Positions 23,666 through 35,594 of a DNA stretch of 64,000 nt are shown in pieces. Made by a program: the position numbers and the translations under genes. Source of the stretch: Monoplex corrugatus. Taxonomy: Eukaryota; Mollusca; Gastropoda; Littorinimorpha; Ranellidae. Position 1 is the stretch's first letter, and every line of letters starts with the position of its first letter. Where the stretch lies: assembly GCA_030674185.1 (NCBI GenBank), contig JAPXFY010000023.1:14262186-14326185 (forward strand), written 5' to 3'. Below the pieces are notes generated by a model. That model had not been told where the DNA came from. It made no database searches and was given only the letters and a program-made list of their open reading frames with translations.

Positions 23666-24597
23666 TAAAGAAAACAGAAGTATATCGTAATAAAAAAAAC
23701 AACAACTAAAAGAATCTAATGAAATTTTTTAAAACGACAAAACAAAATGCCAGATGTTTACTCTCTCAGTCACAGTCTGCTACGGTCTGATTCATTTTGT
23801 GTGTTCATGAGTATGGTCCAGGATGTCTTGCTAGTACTCAGTGTGTTTGAGTTTCCTTGCCCTGTGAGAAGAGGTGGTACACTTTTATTTTTGCTTGAGA
23901 GCACCAGTGATTTGTTTCTTTTGAATTGTCTGAACCAGTCACAAAGTCAGACTTGCCTGCGAGTGACAGGTTTCTCACACACATCATGCTTGTCATCAAA
24001 TTTGATGGTTCATTGTATGCCAACCATGTAAACTCCCTCTGCCATTTGGGAAGAAATTTTCATTGACATCCTGATGACTTGCTTTTCATCCCTGTAGAAG
24101 TTTTTTCAACCCAAGGATTGTAGCTTTGAGCTTATTGCGAGCTTTTGAGCTCTTCATTGTGAGCTTTGAGCTCTTCATTGCAGACACGCATGTGGTTTCA
24201 CAACCTGAAGTGCAGGGTCATTCTTTACCAATGATTGGTAAAGCTGGATGACTGGATTGGAAAGAAAAACTCGCAAAATGATGTGAGCTTGATTTTTGTA
24301 TGCGGCTAGGTTCGAACCATTCTTGCATACTTGCCAGTGGCGAATGAAGTTTTATTTTTGCATATATTTTTTTCCACTTAAGAGTTAAATAAAATACTGG
24401 TTATTTTCAGGGCTGAGTCACATTCATATTCACTAAAATTATGCAGGTGAACTATTTTGGAAGTTTTGTTTATTTGTTTCCTCCCTTCCATTTGATAACG
24501 GTATGTTCATCATATTACCTAGCAGAGTTCTGCAGATGATTGTTCAAGTCTTACTGTATGATAGAAGTCTGCCATAGAATGCTCTTTTCCAAGCAGA
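23666..24597. other. No gene seen
   Basis: A 20-bp segment, GAGCTTTGAGCTCTTCATTG, is repeated with variants at 24125-24185. Frames at 23747-24031 have no recognisable domain. Confidence 0.4.
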
Positions 24598-24599
24598 CT

Positions 24600-25000
24600 T
24601 TAACCCTTTGACTCTGGCACCCTATACACCAACTGCAAAAACTTAACGTCTGACTCCTCATCCTGTCCACCAGCTTCCTGCAGGAAGCTCGTGGATAGGG
24701 TGAGGAAGTCAGATGGTTGAATTTCTGCTTTGCTAACATGGTTGACAAAGCAGGAAGCTGGTGGACAGGGTGAGGGTGTCAAAGGGTTAAGTTTTTGCTT
24801 TGCCAGCATGGTTGGCAAGGCAGGATGCTTGTGGACAGAGTGCAGGAGTCAAAGGGTTAAGTTTTTGCTTTGCCAGCATGGTTGACAATGCAGGAGGCTG
24901 GTGGACAGGGTGCGGGAGTCAAAGGGTTAAGTTTTTGCTTTGCCAGCATGGTTGGCAAGGCAGGATGCTGGTGGCCAGGGTGCAGGAGTCAAAGAGTTAA
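24600..25000. mobile_element. Cluster of TTAA foldback units
   Basis: Starts TTAACCCTTTGACTCTGG and ends GGAGTCAAAGAGTTAA. After the inverted pair around CAGCTTCCTGCAGGAAGCT there are three head-to-tail copies of the right-arm unit (GTTTTTGCTTTGCCAGCATG ... GGAGTCAAAGGGTTAA), each about 82 bp and ending in TTAA. The cluster ends about 210 bp upstream of the gene 1 exon. Confidence 0.7.
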
Positions 25001-25211
25001 GAGACATATTCAACAGGATACTGCAGTCATTTTATTTAATAGTAGTTACAGGTGAAAATAGTTAATTTGGCTTTTATTTATTGCTTTAAAAATGTCTTGC
25101 ATTTCAGTTTCTGCTTCATGAGATAATGCAAACAGGCATATTAGATATATATCAAGGTAGACATGAACATATATGTCTGTGCATTGATTTTCATAATGCA
25201 TATGTGTGCAG

Positions 25212-26569
25212 GTGAGTGGGTGCATTATGGGTCAGCAACACTCGCTGTCTGGCAAGGGGATAGGGATCCCTAGCGTGGTCAACTCTGCAGATGGTTCCCC
25301 TGACAACAGCCATTCCTTCTCCACCAACACTTCTGTGGGGTCAGAGCAGATACTGTCATCCAACCCTCCATCCTCTAACAACTCTAGTAGCAACGTGTCA
25401 GGACTGGCTGTTGATCAGACTCAGTCTGTACGTGCTGCCATCGATTCCTTCATTGAGACCTGTCTAGCCGGCTCAGATGAAGGCCCTGCACCTTCCAGGC
25501 CTGCCGTCAGTAACCAAGGGCCTAACAGCGTAGAGGTGATTACGGTTCCTGATGAAGACGACAGTGATGATGTGATAGTGGGTGGTGTCAGTGTCAGTCA
25601 GGAAAGCAGTAATAGTTGTGCAGCCAGTGACCGAGGTCATGTGAGAATGTGTGAGGGACAACCAGGGAAAGAGGGAAACATCTCCAACAATCCCACAGAT
25701 GGTTCTACCGACAAAAAGATAGAGTCCATGCCTGTTGCGTCTACAAGCGATAATACAAATAACTCTTCAGATGTGAAACGTGACAAGGATTCTTCATTAT
25801 CTGGTGTACCAAACAAAGACACAGCTGCTAGTACAACAGAAACAAACTTGGTATCTGGTTCGAAGCCCTCACCAAGTGTTAGTCCAGCAGGGGGTGAGAA
25901 ACCTGCTACCACCAACACCAACAGTGACACAAACCCCGCCCAGTTATCCAATGACAGCTCCAACAGTTCCACGGACGGTGTGGAAACAATACGGCTTAAA
26001 AACATCATTGAACGTGTGTTGGACACCTCTCTGGGTGGCAGCATGGAATTGCAGTCCATCCCTATGGATGATCGTGTCCTGCCACTTATTGAAACTGAGG
26101 ATCGCGAGCACACCAACACATCTAATCACACGGCGCTACAAAGCAGCAACAAACTGCGATACAAAGATGGTGACAGCAAAGTGGTCAGCGAGGGTAGTCA
26201 AGCAGCCGAGCAGAAAGTAGACCCCACAGCAATCTGTTTCATGGAACATATTGAGAAAGCAGTGGAGCGTAGTTTCTCCTCCATCACGGAAGAGGAGGAG
26301 AGGAAGGAGAAGGAGAAAGAGAAGTCGTTGGCCTTGCAAACCTCGCGAGTCCTGGATAACAAGAATGCGGGATGGAATTCACGCAGCTCTGCTAAGCACA
26401 GTGACAGCACATCTTCAGCTCCCATAGGGGACGGGACCATATCTGTGCAGGACATTGTGGATCGTGTCATTACGCAAACGGAAGTGGTGGGAAAACAACC
26501 ATTACTTTTACAACACAATGACAACTCAAAACCTATGGTCTCTGCTTCTGGGACCTTCTATCCAGACAG
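25212..26569 (+). CDS. Gene 1 exon A: N-terminal part of a CtBP-motif zinc-finger protein
   Basis: The exon opens after TGTGTGCAG and closes at CAGACAG/GTAACT, leaving two bases of a codon (phase 2). Spliced to 38172, it continues in frame as FYPDR-AAQDSH. It encodes 452 residues plus part of an arginine, rich in Ser, Asn and Thr. The first Met is residue 6 (MGQQHS), which could be the true start; further 5' exons are possible. A short motif recurs at about residues 77, 266, 347 and 416 (IDSFIETCL, IERVLDTSL, IEKAVERSF, VDRVITQTE), probably amphipathic helices. VEVITVPDEDDSDD (107-120) fits a SUMO-interacting motif. An acidic/basic charged run (EEEERKEKEKEK) follows the third helix. Function inferred from the whole gene: nuclear regulation. 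I do not recognise an orthologue by name. Confidence 0.85.
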
Positions 26570-26959
26570 GTAACTATCAGTATCACCTCATGAATTTGTT
26601 GTTTTAAGAGGTCGAGGTTGTTATATAATTGTGAGGTAGTAGGGATGTGAAGTGATAGAGATTTCTATTTTTCTCATGATCACAGTTACTGCCTTAGTGT
26701 ACAGCTCTTCGTTATTGTTGTTCTGCCTTCCCTCACCCTGAACTCTTGAGATTTGGTCACGTTCTTGATTTTTAATTTTTCAGTGAAAAGGTATGATTTG
26801 TGGTTAGAATAATTCGGATTGTATGTGTATATATATACTCGCGTGCATGCATGTATACATCGAACAGTATATGTAAGAGATGATGTTTAACATTGTACAT
26901 ATATATACTAACTTAAAAATCTGTACAATGTGAGACATAAGCACTACACAGCGGACTCC

Positions 26960-27696
26960 TTAACTCTTTCTGTACGTTAAGGGTTTTCAGACTGGACGCA
27001 GGGGTTGTCTGCGATTTATTTTGGAACAGGGGGTAAGGTCAGTAAAACACTTGTAGATATGTTTATGTTCAACATAGAACAAAAAGGTTGGTATTGGGTT
27101 GTGCAGAATTAAATTCTAAACAACATACAGGTAATAACGTCATGATAGATTTGATTTTATCAAGATTTTGCACTATATAAATATTGTAATTATTATTATT
27201 ATAATTTTCATTATGATGTAAAAGAAACAGAACGGGAGAGGCATGGTCTCTTTGCAGAACAAGAAGGCTCTTCACGATCGTCAACACTCATTTCTTCTGA
27301 CTCTGCACTTGATGCACTCTCAACAAAGCTATCATCACTTTCACTGGCAGCTATTTCATCATCACTTTTGTCAAAAATTTCTGAAAAGGTGCGACAGTCT
27401 GAGCAGCAGTGAGCCTAACAGAACGCAGATTGCCTGACGCCATGGCAAGTCATTTTACGAAACTGAAAACATATCAACAAACGAGGCGCACACACACACA
27501 CAAAAAAACTTGGAAAAATGGCTGAAAAGGAAGAGGAAGTATGCAATTGTCGTTATCTGCTGTCATGCGGTTGTATGTAGTTAAATGGGGAAGAATAGAA
27601 AGTGAGGAACCATGCCGAGCCGCTGTGATCAGCTCGGCGGCCATTTTGAAAGTTAGCCAAGCCGATCACTGCGGCTCGTCATACAGGAAGAGTTAA
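26960..27696 (-). mobile_element. Deleted piggyBac-like element
   Basis: Flanked by TTAA (26960-26963 and 27693-27696), with ends CTCTTTCTGTACG and, inverted, CTCTTCCTGTATGACG. On the minus strand from 27441, ATGGCGTCAGGCAATCTGCG starts a frame that, after one frame change, reads FSEIFDKSDDEIAASESDD, an acidic N-terminus typical of piggyBac-type transposases. The catalytic core is absent. A fragment of the CR1/L2-like tail lies inside (27145-27205). Subterminal inverted GC-rich repeats are seen at 27615-27680. Confidence 0.6.
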
Positions 27697-28024
27697 CCCA
27701 CTTAGTGCCCTTAGACCATCAGCTGACGTGCTACATAAGTGTTTCCATAATGCCCATAGGCCGTCCACTGACATTGTAGAGAAATAACGTAAGAAAATTT
27801 ATTTCCACTTTGGAATGCAAGAATAGGTCTTGGCAACAAAAAAACTAAGAGAGAAAAACTAAGCCCAGATTTTGGAATCCTCATTCATTTTCCCTCAGAA
27901 AACATGTTTCTTTGTTGTATCTCTTAAAGTTTTTGCATTAGAATTTTTTGTTAATTATTAATATTACCCTCAAATCCGGGCAATGGGGAAGCACATATTT
28001 ACATTTTCCCTGGCGCTGAAAGGG
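27697..28024. mobile_element. Short TTAA element, 328 bp
   Basis: Begins CCCACTTAGTGCCC after TTAA 27693-27696 and ends GGCGCTGAAAGGG before TTAA 28025-28028. The ends are imperfect inverted repeats. It shares its left TTAA with the piggyBac-like element before it. Non-coding. Confidence 0.5.
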
Positions 28025-28028
28025 TTAA

Positions 28029-30552
28029 AGGACCTCTTCCAAGATGTCCCTCCTGATGCAGTTTTCCAGTTTTTACAGGAGATCAATATATTTCACCTGA
28101 TATGATTTTACGTCTGAGTATGGTTTCTTATTCATTTAATTGCAGTATGTGATTAGACTTGCAAGATTAATGGTGAGCATGGTTTTTAACTGTTCTATCT
28201 TGACCTGGTTGTCATTTTTGATGTGGTGTTATTCCTGATATGGCTTTAGTAGTCGGCTGGGCTGTGAGCAATATGAACTTGAACTAACTTAAAAACCATA
28301 GTCAACCTGACCAGCTTAGCTGTCTGTCATTGCCCAAAATTTATGCAGCTGGAGAGAGCCCTTATGTGATGTGCGTATGATCCATCTTCTTGCCTGGAGA
28401 AGATTAAATTTTTCTACCAGCCAGCCGGGCTAGTGGATTTCAAGATTACAAGCCTGCAGATATTTTCACTAGCCGGACATGTTGCCCCGAAAAATAGCAA
28501 CATTTTCTTTATGATGATGATCAAAAATAATATTTAGCAGAATAAGCCATTGTTACAACAAAGGTGGTCAAACTTTCTTCTGGAGACTTTCATCAGGATA
28601 GAGGGGGGGGGGGGGGGGGGGGGGTGAACAGTGGGAGATCAGGTGATAACATGAAGATGTAAAACGTAGATGACTGATCTCGAAGTTCACATGGATTTTC
28701 TGTGTAAGTTAGAGAGAATTCTTAGTTCAATGTATATTTATCATCATTCTCTTTTTGTTTACGTAACCAAAGCTTATTTTAGTCCAACTGGCCGTTTGTT
28801 ATGATTTTCAAATTACTTCATTGTCATCCTGCAATATTTTTCCCTTTTCATAATCTTAATCACTTACTTTTAAAGTGTTAGTCTGTGTGAATTGTCAGTA
28901 GCCCAACAGACTAGTACTAGTAGCTTTTGATTTTGACTCGCCCGACACGTTTTTTACTCTCCTCGGGCAACCGGGTGAGTGGATTTTGCCAGTCCTGCAT
29001 CTTGACTAGTTGTTGGTCGTCCTGCTCAGCAAGTGCTGAATACTGCCTTTGTTGTTTATTCTTCTGGCCAACACTCAACAAGAAAGAATGCAAGCAAGTC
29101 AACTCTCGTCTTAGCGTTCTCTGCTTTTTTATGTTTTGTCATGTCTCTTTTTGTCTTTCGACCTTGTAGTTGTCATACATATATTCCTTGTACCAGTGCA
29201 TCATGAGTAATTCAAGACGGCAGTGCGTATATTTCTCTGATCTCAGACCGCACCAGTTGGTCCCTGCCATTACAACGTGACTGGATCATTAAACCAGTTT
29301 CAGCTGGATCAAAGATCACACTGTGTCCTCAGGATCTTCAATCCTTTCAACCTTCCATTTGCCTCTGGAGATGATGATTACTGGGCCTTTTCTGTCAAGT
29401 CCCAGAAACAGACTCTGGGAAGGTGTGTCCCCCTTCAGGTCTTGGTAATCTGCTATCTAGACGCAAGTTTAACTCCAATCGTCACATTTGCTCTTCCTAT
29501 TCATTATTTAGGTGTAATGTGTGTATATATATACATTACACCTCCCTCAACCTTCCTTCCAGCCCCACTACATCACTCCTCACACCAACAAAGAAAATGT
29601 GACCTGTAATATCAAACATATGGTGAACATTTCTATCTCGTTCAGTCAGTGTACATGTATGTGCCAGCAAGGCAGCTGTTACAAAAACAGTTGCCCAGAA
29701 AATACTTACAGTCTAGTGCTAATACTGTTCTACTAGTAGCTCAAATCAGGTCAAGATCAAAGTAGCCGTAGTTAGTTGCTTGGAAAGAATACGCTTGCTC
29801 TTTTATTTGTTGTATATTTTGGTGTTTTTTTTATCTCTGCATTTTTATTTTGTTTTGTTTTTTTATCTCTGCGTTTAACTGTACTCTGCTTGGTGTATTA
29901 ACTTCAGAGCAAAACAAAAACAAAGTAATAGCATGTGTTCTTTGGTGTCAGTTCCACTGTGTTTTAACTCAACTGTTGTTGTGAAGCTGTTAAAACTTAC
30001 ATAGTATTACTATTAGTAGGTACTCCAAACTGATTTTAGAAGTTGTAGAAAGTAAAAATAAAATTGCGTATTCTTACAGAACTTTTTTTTTCTGATTCCA
30101 GTGATTATAATTATTTTTCTTGTACGACAATTTATAAGCAAGTTACGATTTTTTTAATAATTTATTTTTGGTACATATTTTCGTACACCTCAAATTAGCA
30201 TAAATGTCTATGTTCACACATCTGAATAATTGAATGCAAAGCACAAGTTTAACTTTCTTGCTAGAAATCTGTTCACTATAACACATGTTATTAGCTGAAT
30301 TTTTTCCAGACATGTCATACCATTTATAGCCAATTGATGAGCATCAAAAGTATTTAAAAAAATGCTAAATTGCACCCACAATTTCGTGACGCATGTAAAG
30401 GTTAATTGGGTAAATCATGAAACATTCATATCTCAGCTCAAAATTGACCCACAGAAAAGTATTTTATATCAATGGAATCTGCAGAACAAGTGGAATTGAA
30501 ATAAATGCCTTCACAGATGATCAAACTATATATATGAATGCTGTGGTGGAAG
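28029..30552. other. Intron sequence, no exon seen
   Basis: Contains a SINE-like 3' end (GATATGGCTTTAGTAGTCGG then CTGGGCTGTGAGCAATATGA, 28237-28276) that recurs at 59985-60030, and a G run of about 24 (28600-28624). The frame at 29277-29609 has no recognised domain and no good splice sites were identified. Confidence 0.45.
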
Positions 30553-31638
30553 TTAGTGTTGGGAAATTCTGGCGTAGGCCAAAGCAGTGCTATTGACGTC
30601 AGCCACCTGCCAAATTCTGTTATCATTGCTGACTGGTAGGTTATCAAAATCCCTCTGGAATATGTACTGAGCACTCATCAGCCACATCTTCACGTCTTGG
30701 CCATCTGAAAAGGTCTTTTCGGCCATGCATCTGTTCCATGAACTGGACAGTACCTTCCTCACCATTCTTCTTCACCTCTTGGATTTGAACAATGAAGCCA
30801 TTTTCATTGTAGAAAACGGCAGCCCACTGACCTTGAGTAGTAAAATGAAAGGGTTGCAACACTGATGGTTGCTTGTCTTCATCAGTCCCAGAAGAGTCTT
30901 CAACTTGTTCCAAAGCACTGGGGCCAATGATGGATATTTCCTTTTCAGAGTCTTCCAACATCAGTCCGATTTCAACAGGGCTCAGGAGCAGTATCTTCAG
31001 GCAGTGAAAGATGGCTTTCAAGTGATTTTGCAAATCTTTTAGGGTGCCAGTCAGCCTCAATGTTTCTTTTTTAATAACAACAGATTTTTGGTGGCGAATT
31101 TCATCCCTGACAAGTGACAGTTTTTTTCACTGTGGTGATAGATTCTCCAATTCTTTTATGTCTTCTGATAAGGTGGATGACATCATTTCTTCTGTGACAT
31201 GGCCCACCATGTGCTAAGACAAGTCTGATGAGATCTGCCTTCTTCTGTGCCAATTTGGCCTCCTTCAACTGCTTCAATCTCTTATTTTCAAGTAATTTTT
31301 CTTTTATTTTTAAATGGACAATGTCTTCTTGTCTTCTCAGTTTTTCTCTGCAATGGAAGTGTTCCAAATCCACAATAATTTCCCGTGTAAGACTCGGAGA
31401 TTCGGATGACTGTGTCAAATTTGTTATATCATGGGAAGTTGTCCTTGTTTTGAGTCCACGCTTGCTCGAAAACAATGACACAAAGTCAAAGTTGACAGAA
31501 GTTTGCAGAAATGAAGTTCTTTCTCCTGCCAACCACCTTCACCCATGTCCTTGATTCTTTTAAAGAGGCGATCCATTATGCCACTTAGAGGGCTTGCTGG
31601 ATAACTGACAGAAGGAAACATTTTTTCAAACCAACAAC
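30553..31638 (-). CDS. Gene 2 exon 3 (last coding exon), three frame breaks
   Basis: Acceptor TGTGTTGCAG/GTTGTTGG after a TG microsatellite. Reading from phase 1, the exon gives CWFEKMFPSVSYPASPLSG, then a charged, probably coiled-coil region (EKLRRQEDIVHLKIKEKLLE), then TLRLTGTLKDLQNHLKAIF, an acidic stretch and a C-terminal part (GQWAAVFYNENGFIVQIQEV, FRWPRREDVADECSVHIPEG, IWQVADV) that may be a small SH3/Tudor-like fold. The stop is at 30553-30555. Frame changes occur near 31530 (one base missing), in A7 near 31120 (one base extra) and in TTTT near 30650 (one base extra). No other stop interrupts the reading. The function is unknown; I do not recognise the family. Similar C-terminal segments are, from memory, common in invertebrate proteins of possible transposon origin. 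Confidence 0.55.
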
Positions 31639-31643
31639 CTGCA

Positions 31644-31644
<1 letters not shown>

Positions 31645-31716
<72 letters not shown>

Positions 31717-31758
31717 ACACACACACCACACATGCACGCACGCACGCATGCACGCACA
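31645..31758. repeat. CA microsatellite (UG on the gene 2 transcript)
   Basis: (CA)n with few interruptions, then CACG repeats. On the minus strand it is (TG)n placed immediately upstream of the gene 2 exon 3 acceptor. Confidence 0.95.
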
Positions 31759-32122
31759 TATTAGTGAGAATGTGTGTGTGTAATTACTGTAAACTGTAAG
31801 AGAGAGAGGGGGGGAAAGTAAGAGGGAGAGAGAATTCAAACTTTTTTTTTCTTCTTTTTATTTTTTTTGCAATTTAAGTGTAGAATGATTTGATGCAAAA
31901 AAAACCTTCATTTTGAATAAAGTCACAATTTCTACGGAAATATAACATTTAATCTGGAATAACGTTTAAATTGTTTTAAACGCATTCTGCTGAAAAATGG
32001 CATTAAAAAAATAAACTAATTAAAACAGTAAAAGTGGAAGGAGTGGAGGAGAAGTGGAAGAGGTGTGAGTAGTAGCAACAATCTATTGGTGAGATCCACT
32101 TTAGGTGGATCAGGTGGTCTAC

Positions 32123-32216
32123 CTCTTCCCTGTGGTAGGAAGCTTCTCCTGAGTTCTTCATAGACATCATCATGTTTAGCTGCAAATAGACCTGTGACTG
32201 TTCTAAACAGTCCCGA
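32123..32216 (-). CDS. Gene 2 exon 2
   Basis: The acceptor is CACACACCTCTTCTAG/TCGGG and the donor GGAAGAG/GTAGAC. The 94-bp exon enters in phase 0 and leaves in phase 1, matching exon 1 and exon 3. It encodes 31 residues including TVTGLFAAKHDDVYEELRRS and FLPQGR. The two phase matches support splicing, although the donor is only moderate. A second minus-strand frame across it (CLEQSQVYLQLN) is considered a shadow. Confidence 0.55.
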
Positions 32217-32260
32217 CTAGAAGAGGTGTGTGTGTGTGTGTGTTGTGTGTGTGTGTGTGT
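32217..32260. repeat. GT microsatellite next to gene 2 exon 2
   Basis: (GT)n on the plus strand, (CA)n in the gene 2 transcript, immediately upstream of the acceptor of exon 2. Confidence 0.85.
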
Positions 32261-32953
32261 GAGCTTATCCATTTTTGTATACCCCATGTGTACTAACTGT
32301 TAATAGTGTTATGTGTGACAGCCTGCATAATTCAAAGTGATGGCATATAGAGGGATAAAAATCATTGTGAAAGTGAAAGTACACCTAAAACAGAAACTAA
32401 AAGACTAGAAAGCTTAAGATTTTTTAAAGTGATAGATATTTCGCTGCATTGGCTGACAGCAATTTTTCACATGTTGATGTTTTACTTTTAAACAGTCTTG
32501 TCATATTACTAACATAATATTGTCGATTGCGGTACAATGTGCTATACAATTCGACAGTCACACAGTGACAGTGTCACGGTTTTAGCATTCATCAAAAATT
32601 AGGTCAGGTTGACTAGTCATGTGACTACGTATTTCTCAATTTTTCGTAAAATATATAATGCATAATAACTCATCATAAAAAATATCCTGAGAACCATAAA
32701 GACTTGCCATCAAACCAAGAATTATAGTTCTCTCACAAATATAACTGATTGTGAGTCACAAGACCTTTGTACAACCTCACCCACCTAACCGTAAACGCCA
32801 GCTTTCGAAGCTTTGTTTTCATTGCCGATGCCAGTATGTTACATTAGTGCTTTGCTTGTAAACACTAAATTCCCATTACAAAACTTAAAGAAATAGAATA
32901 ACTAGACGTTAAACTTAAGACAATTCAACCATAAATCGGAAGCACACAAATAC

Positions 32954-33013
32954 CGATGGACCGGACTGGTTGTCCGACGGTGTAGGCGACGACTCCATGC
33001 TTGCCTCAGTCAT
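32954..33013 (-). CDS. Gene 2 exon 1 with start codon
   Basis: ATG at 33013-33011 in the context GATCCGCCATGA. It encodes the 20 residues MTEASMESSPTPSDNQSGPS and ends at CCATCG/GTATTT, phase 0. A second in-frame Met is residue 6. The exon and its upstream flank are richer in CpG than the surrounding AT-rich intron, as expected for a promoter. The alternative is a chance frame, but phase agreement with exon 2 argues against this. Confidence 0.5.
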
Positions 33014-33125
33014 GGCGGATCGAGCGCGTGGCACAAAATCAAATCAGTTGTTGCGATTCAAATATCGCTTGGTTCGCGTGAAAGTCTCTATGATGAAAAC
33101 ATCAGCTGTGATCAGCAGAGTGTGA
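33014..33125 (-). promoter_or_regulatory. Possible promoter and 5' UTR of gene 2
   Basis: Local CpG-rich sequence (ATCGAGCGCGTGG, CGCTTGGTTCGCGTG) in an otherwise AT-rich region, directly upstream of the gene 2 start codon. No TATA box identified. Confidence 0.3.
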
Positions 33126-33734
33126 CTTCAATAAAGATCTGACCTGATATTGGTTGTTCAGTCTGTAATTTAACCATTCCTTTTCACGCGTGTCACGTCA
33201 CAAGCGTTACCCATCTAAAAACTTTGTTCATTAACTTTGAAAATCTGAGTTCATTTTACTTATTAATTATCACTGTGTTTCTTTCCCTTTAAATGATGTA
33301 TAAAAGTTTAAAACACAATTGTTCTACATTATCAAATATTTGTTGAAATGTAACAAACAAATTTACTCAAGGTGTAAAGCTTGTGACGCGTGTCACATTT
33401 TATTAGCCATACATTACTTAAGTGCCTGCATGAAATCGTGTCACAGCCATATATATTAATTCCTAAGTGCAATAGATGCTACACAAAAAAAATCAACTGC
33501 TATTGTAATTTTTTTTACTCTGTATAAAGCACTTTGAGTCACAGTGTCACAAGCATAACAAACACGCACATCCCTTCATTATCCCTACACACCATGGACG
33601 CGACTAGTTTGTGTATCTTTTTTCCAAGTATGTGTGAAAATATAAATGTTTTGCATTGTTAAGCAACCATTTTAAATGGTATATGACCTTTTGTTTTTTT
33701 TTGCATGCGATTCACACTTTGAGTGACCAGCACT
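33126..33734. other. No gene seen
   Basis: AT-rich intron sequence. The words CACGCGTGTCAC and GACGCGTGTCAC occur at 33186 and 33384 as isolated similar motifs. Confidence 0.4.
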
Positions 33735-35585
33735 GCAGAATGACCCATATACAGGAAGAGATAAATAAAGAAATCAGGAATAGGTGCAATGAAGCTAAGG
33801 AAGCTTGGCTGAAAACAAAATGCAAAGAAATAGAAGATCGACACAAAACGGATCCTCAGGCCGTCAGGGTATGTACGGACGAATTGAAGAAATTGTCCAC
33901 AGAAAAAGACATGCTCATCAACTGGTTGCATAAAATCGAAAGATGGTAAGCTTATCATGGAAAAAGACAAAATATTAGAAAGATGGGGAGAGTACATTAA
34001 TGACCTTTGAACTTGAAGATGACAGAAACGAAGAACACATTATAAGAAAGAACTTTGAAGGACCACCCATAATGAAAGGTGAAGTAGAGCAGCACTGAAA
34101 AAGATGAAACCAGGAAAAGCCCAGGACCAGACAACATTACTACAGAGATGATTGAAGCCCTGGAGGAATTTGGTATTGAAAAAATAGCAGTCCTCCTAAA
34201 TGAAATTTACGACACTGGAAAAATCCCCAAAGATATATGTCAAAATCAATTTTCATTGCTCTTCCAAAGAAGACAGGGGCTATAGAATGTGAACTCCATC
34301 ACACAATCAGTTTGATGAATCATGTAACAAAAATCCTATTAAGAATAATCATGATGAGGACAAGGAATAGAATCAAAAGAGAAATAGCAGATGAACAGTG
34401 TGGATTTGTAGAAGGGAAAGGAACTGTTAATGCCATATACATCCTAAGAACTATCATAGAGAGGTCAATCGAGATGAATAAGGATTTATATTTATGCTTT
34501 GTTGATTATACCAAGGCTTTCGATCGGGTAAGATATGAAGAATTGATTAACCAACTAGAAAAACTGAATATTTGATGGAAAACATCTACGAATAATCAGA
34601 AATATGTATTGGGAACAAACAACAGCAATGAGAATAGAAAACGATATAAGCTCTTTCCAAAACATCAAAAGAGGAGTCAGACAGGGTTGTGTTTTGTCAC
34701 CAGATCTGTTTTCACTTTACAGCGAAAACATCATGAGAAACCTAGAGGAAGACCTTGGATTAAAGGTTGGAGGAAAAATAATGACCAACATTCGATACGC
34801 AGATGACACCGTGCTGGTTGCAGAAAATGAAAGGAACCTACAAAACCTTGTGAATATACTAGAAATAGAAAGCAAAGGTAAAGGGGTTGGAACTAAACAG
34901 CAGGAAGACTGAAGTCATGGTGATCAGTAAAAAAAAACATGAAATCGCCTCATGCAAAATAACAGCAAACGGCACAACCTTGACACAGGTTGATAAGTTT
35001 AAATACCTGGGAACGATCATTTCACCAGATGGCAGATGCACATCAAATAGCCAGCAGAATCGACCAAGCCAAAACAGCATTCAAGAAGATGAAAAGCATT
35101 TTTACCAACAAATGCCTATCAATTAACATCAGGAAGAGAGTTCTTGAATGTTATATAGAACCAATACTGTTGTACGGTTGTGACGCATGGACAGTCAACA
35201 AGCAAAGCCAGAACAAGATTGAGGCAGCCGAGATATGGTTTCTATGAAGAATGTTGAGAGTTCCATGGACAGCAAAGAAAACAAACAAGACAGTATTGAT
35301 GGAGGCGGACACAAGATCATTTATAAGGAAAATTAGGAAAAGACAGGCAACATTTGTAGGCCATTTTATGAGGAGGGGGGAATTGGAGCACCTGGTCACG
35401 ACAGGAAAGCTGGAGGGGAAGAGAGCACCAGGCAGACCCAGGGAGAAGATACTAGACGACTTGCAGAGTGGCTGAGGACAAAGAGGGTGGAAGAGATGCT
35501 TGAGGCAACAAGAGATAGAGATAGATGGAAGTCCATGATCGCCAATGCCATGCGGCAAGGCACCTGATGATGATGATGATGATGA
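33735..35585 (+). mobile_element. RTE-like non-LTR retrotransposon, copy A
   Basis: Longest of four copies, 5'-truncated before the reverse transcriptase. Frames read in order: linker (INKEIRNRCNEAKEAWLKTK), RT N-part (CGFVEGKGTVNAIYILRT, YTKAFDRVRYEELINQLEK), RT core (VRQGCVLSPDLFSLYSENIM, NIRYADDTVLVAENE with the catalytic YADD), thumb (KYLGTIISPDGRC) and C-terminal part (LLYGCDAWTV, KRAPGRPREKI). At least six frame breaks inactivate it. It ends in (GATGAT)n at 35566-35585, a tail typical of RTE-type elements. Clade inferred, not tested. Confidence 0.85.
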
Positions 35586-35594
35586 CAGAAATCC

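Noticed and set aside
29277..29609. 110-codon plus-strand frame in the gene 1 intron
   Set aside because: No recognisable domain, and the second half is broken by TA-rich sequence; insufficient support.
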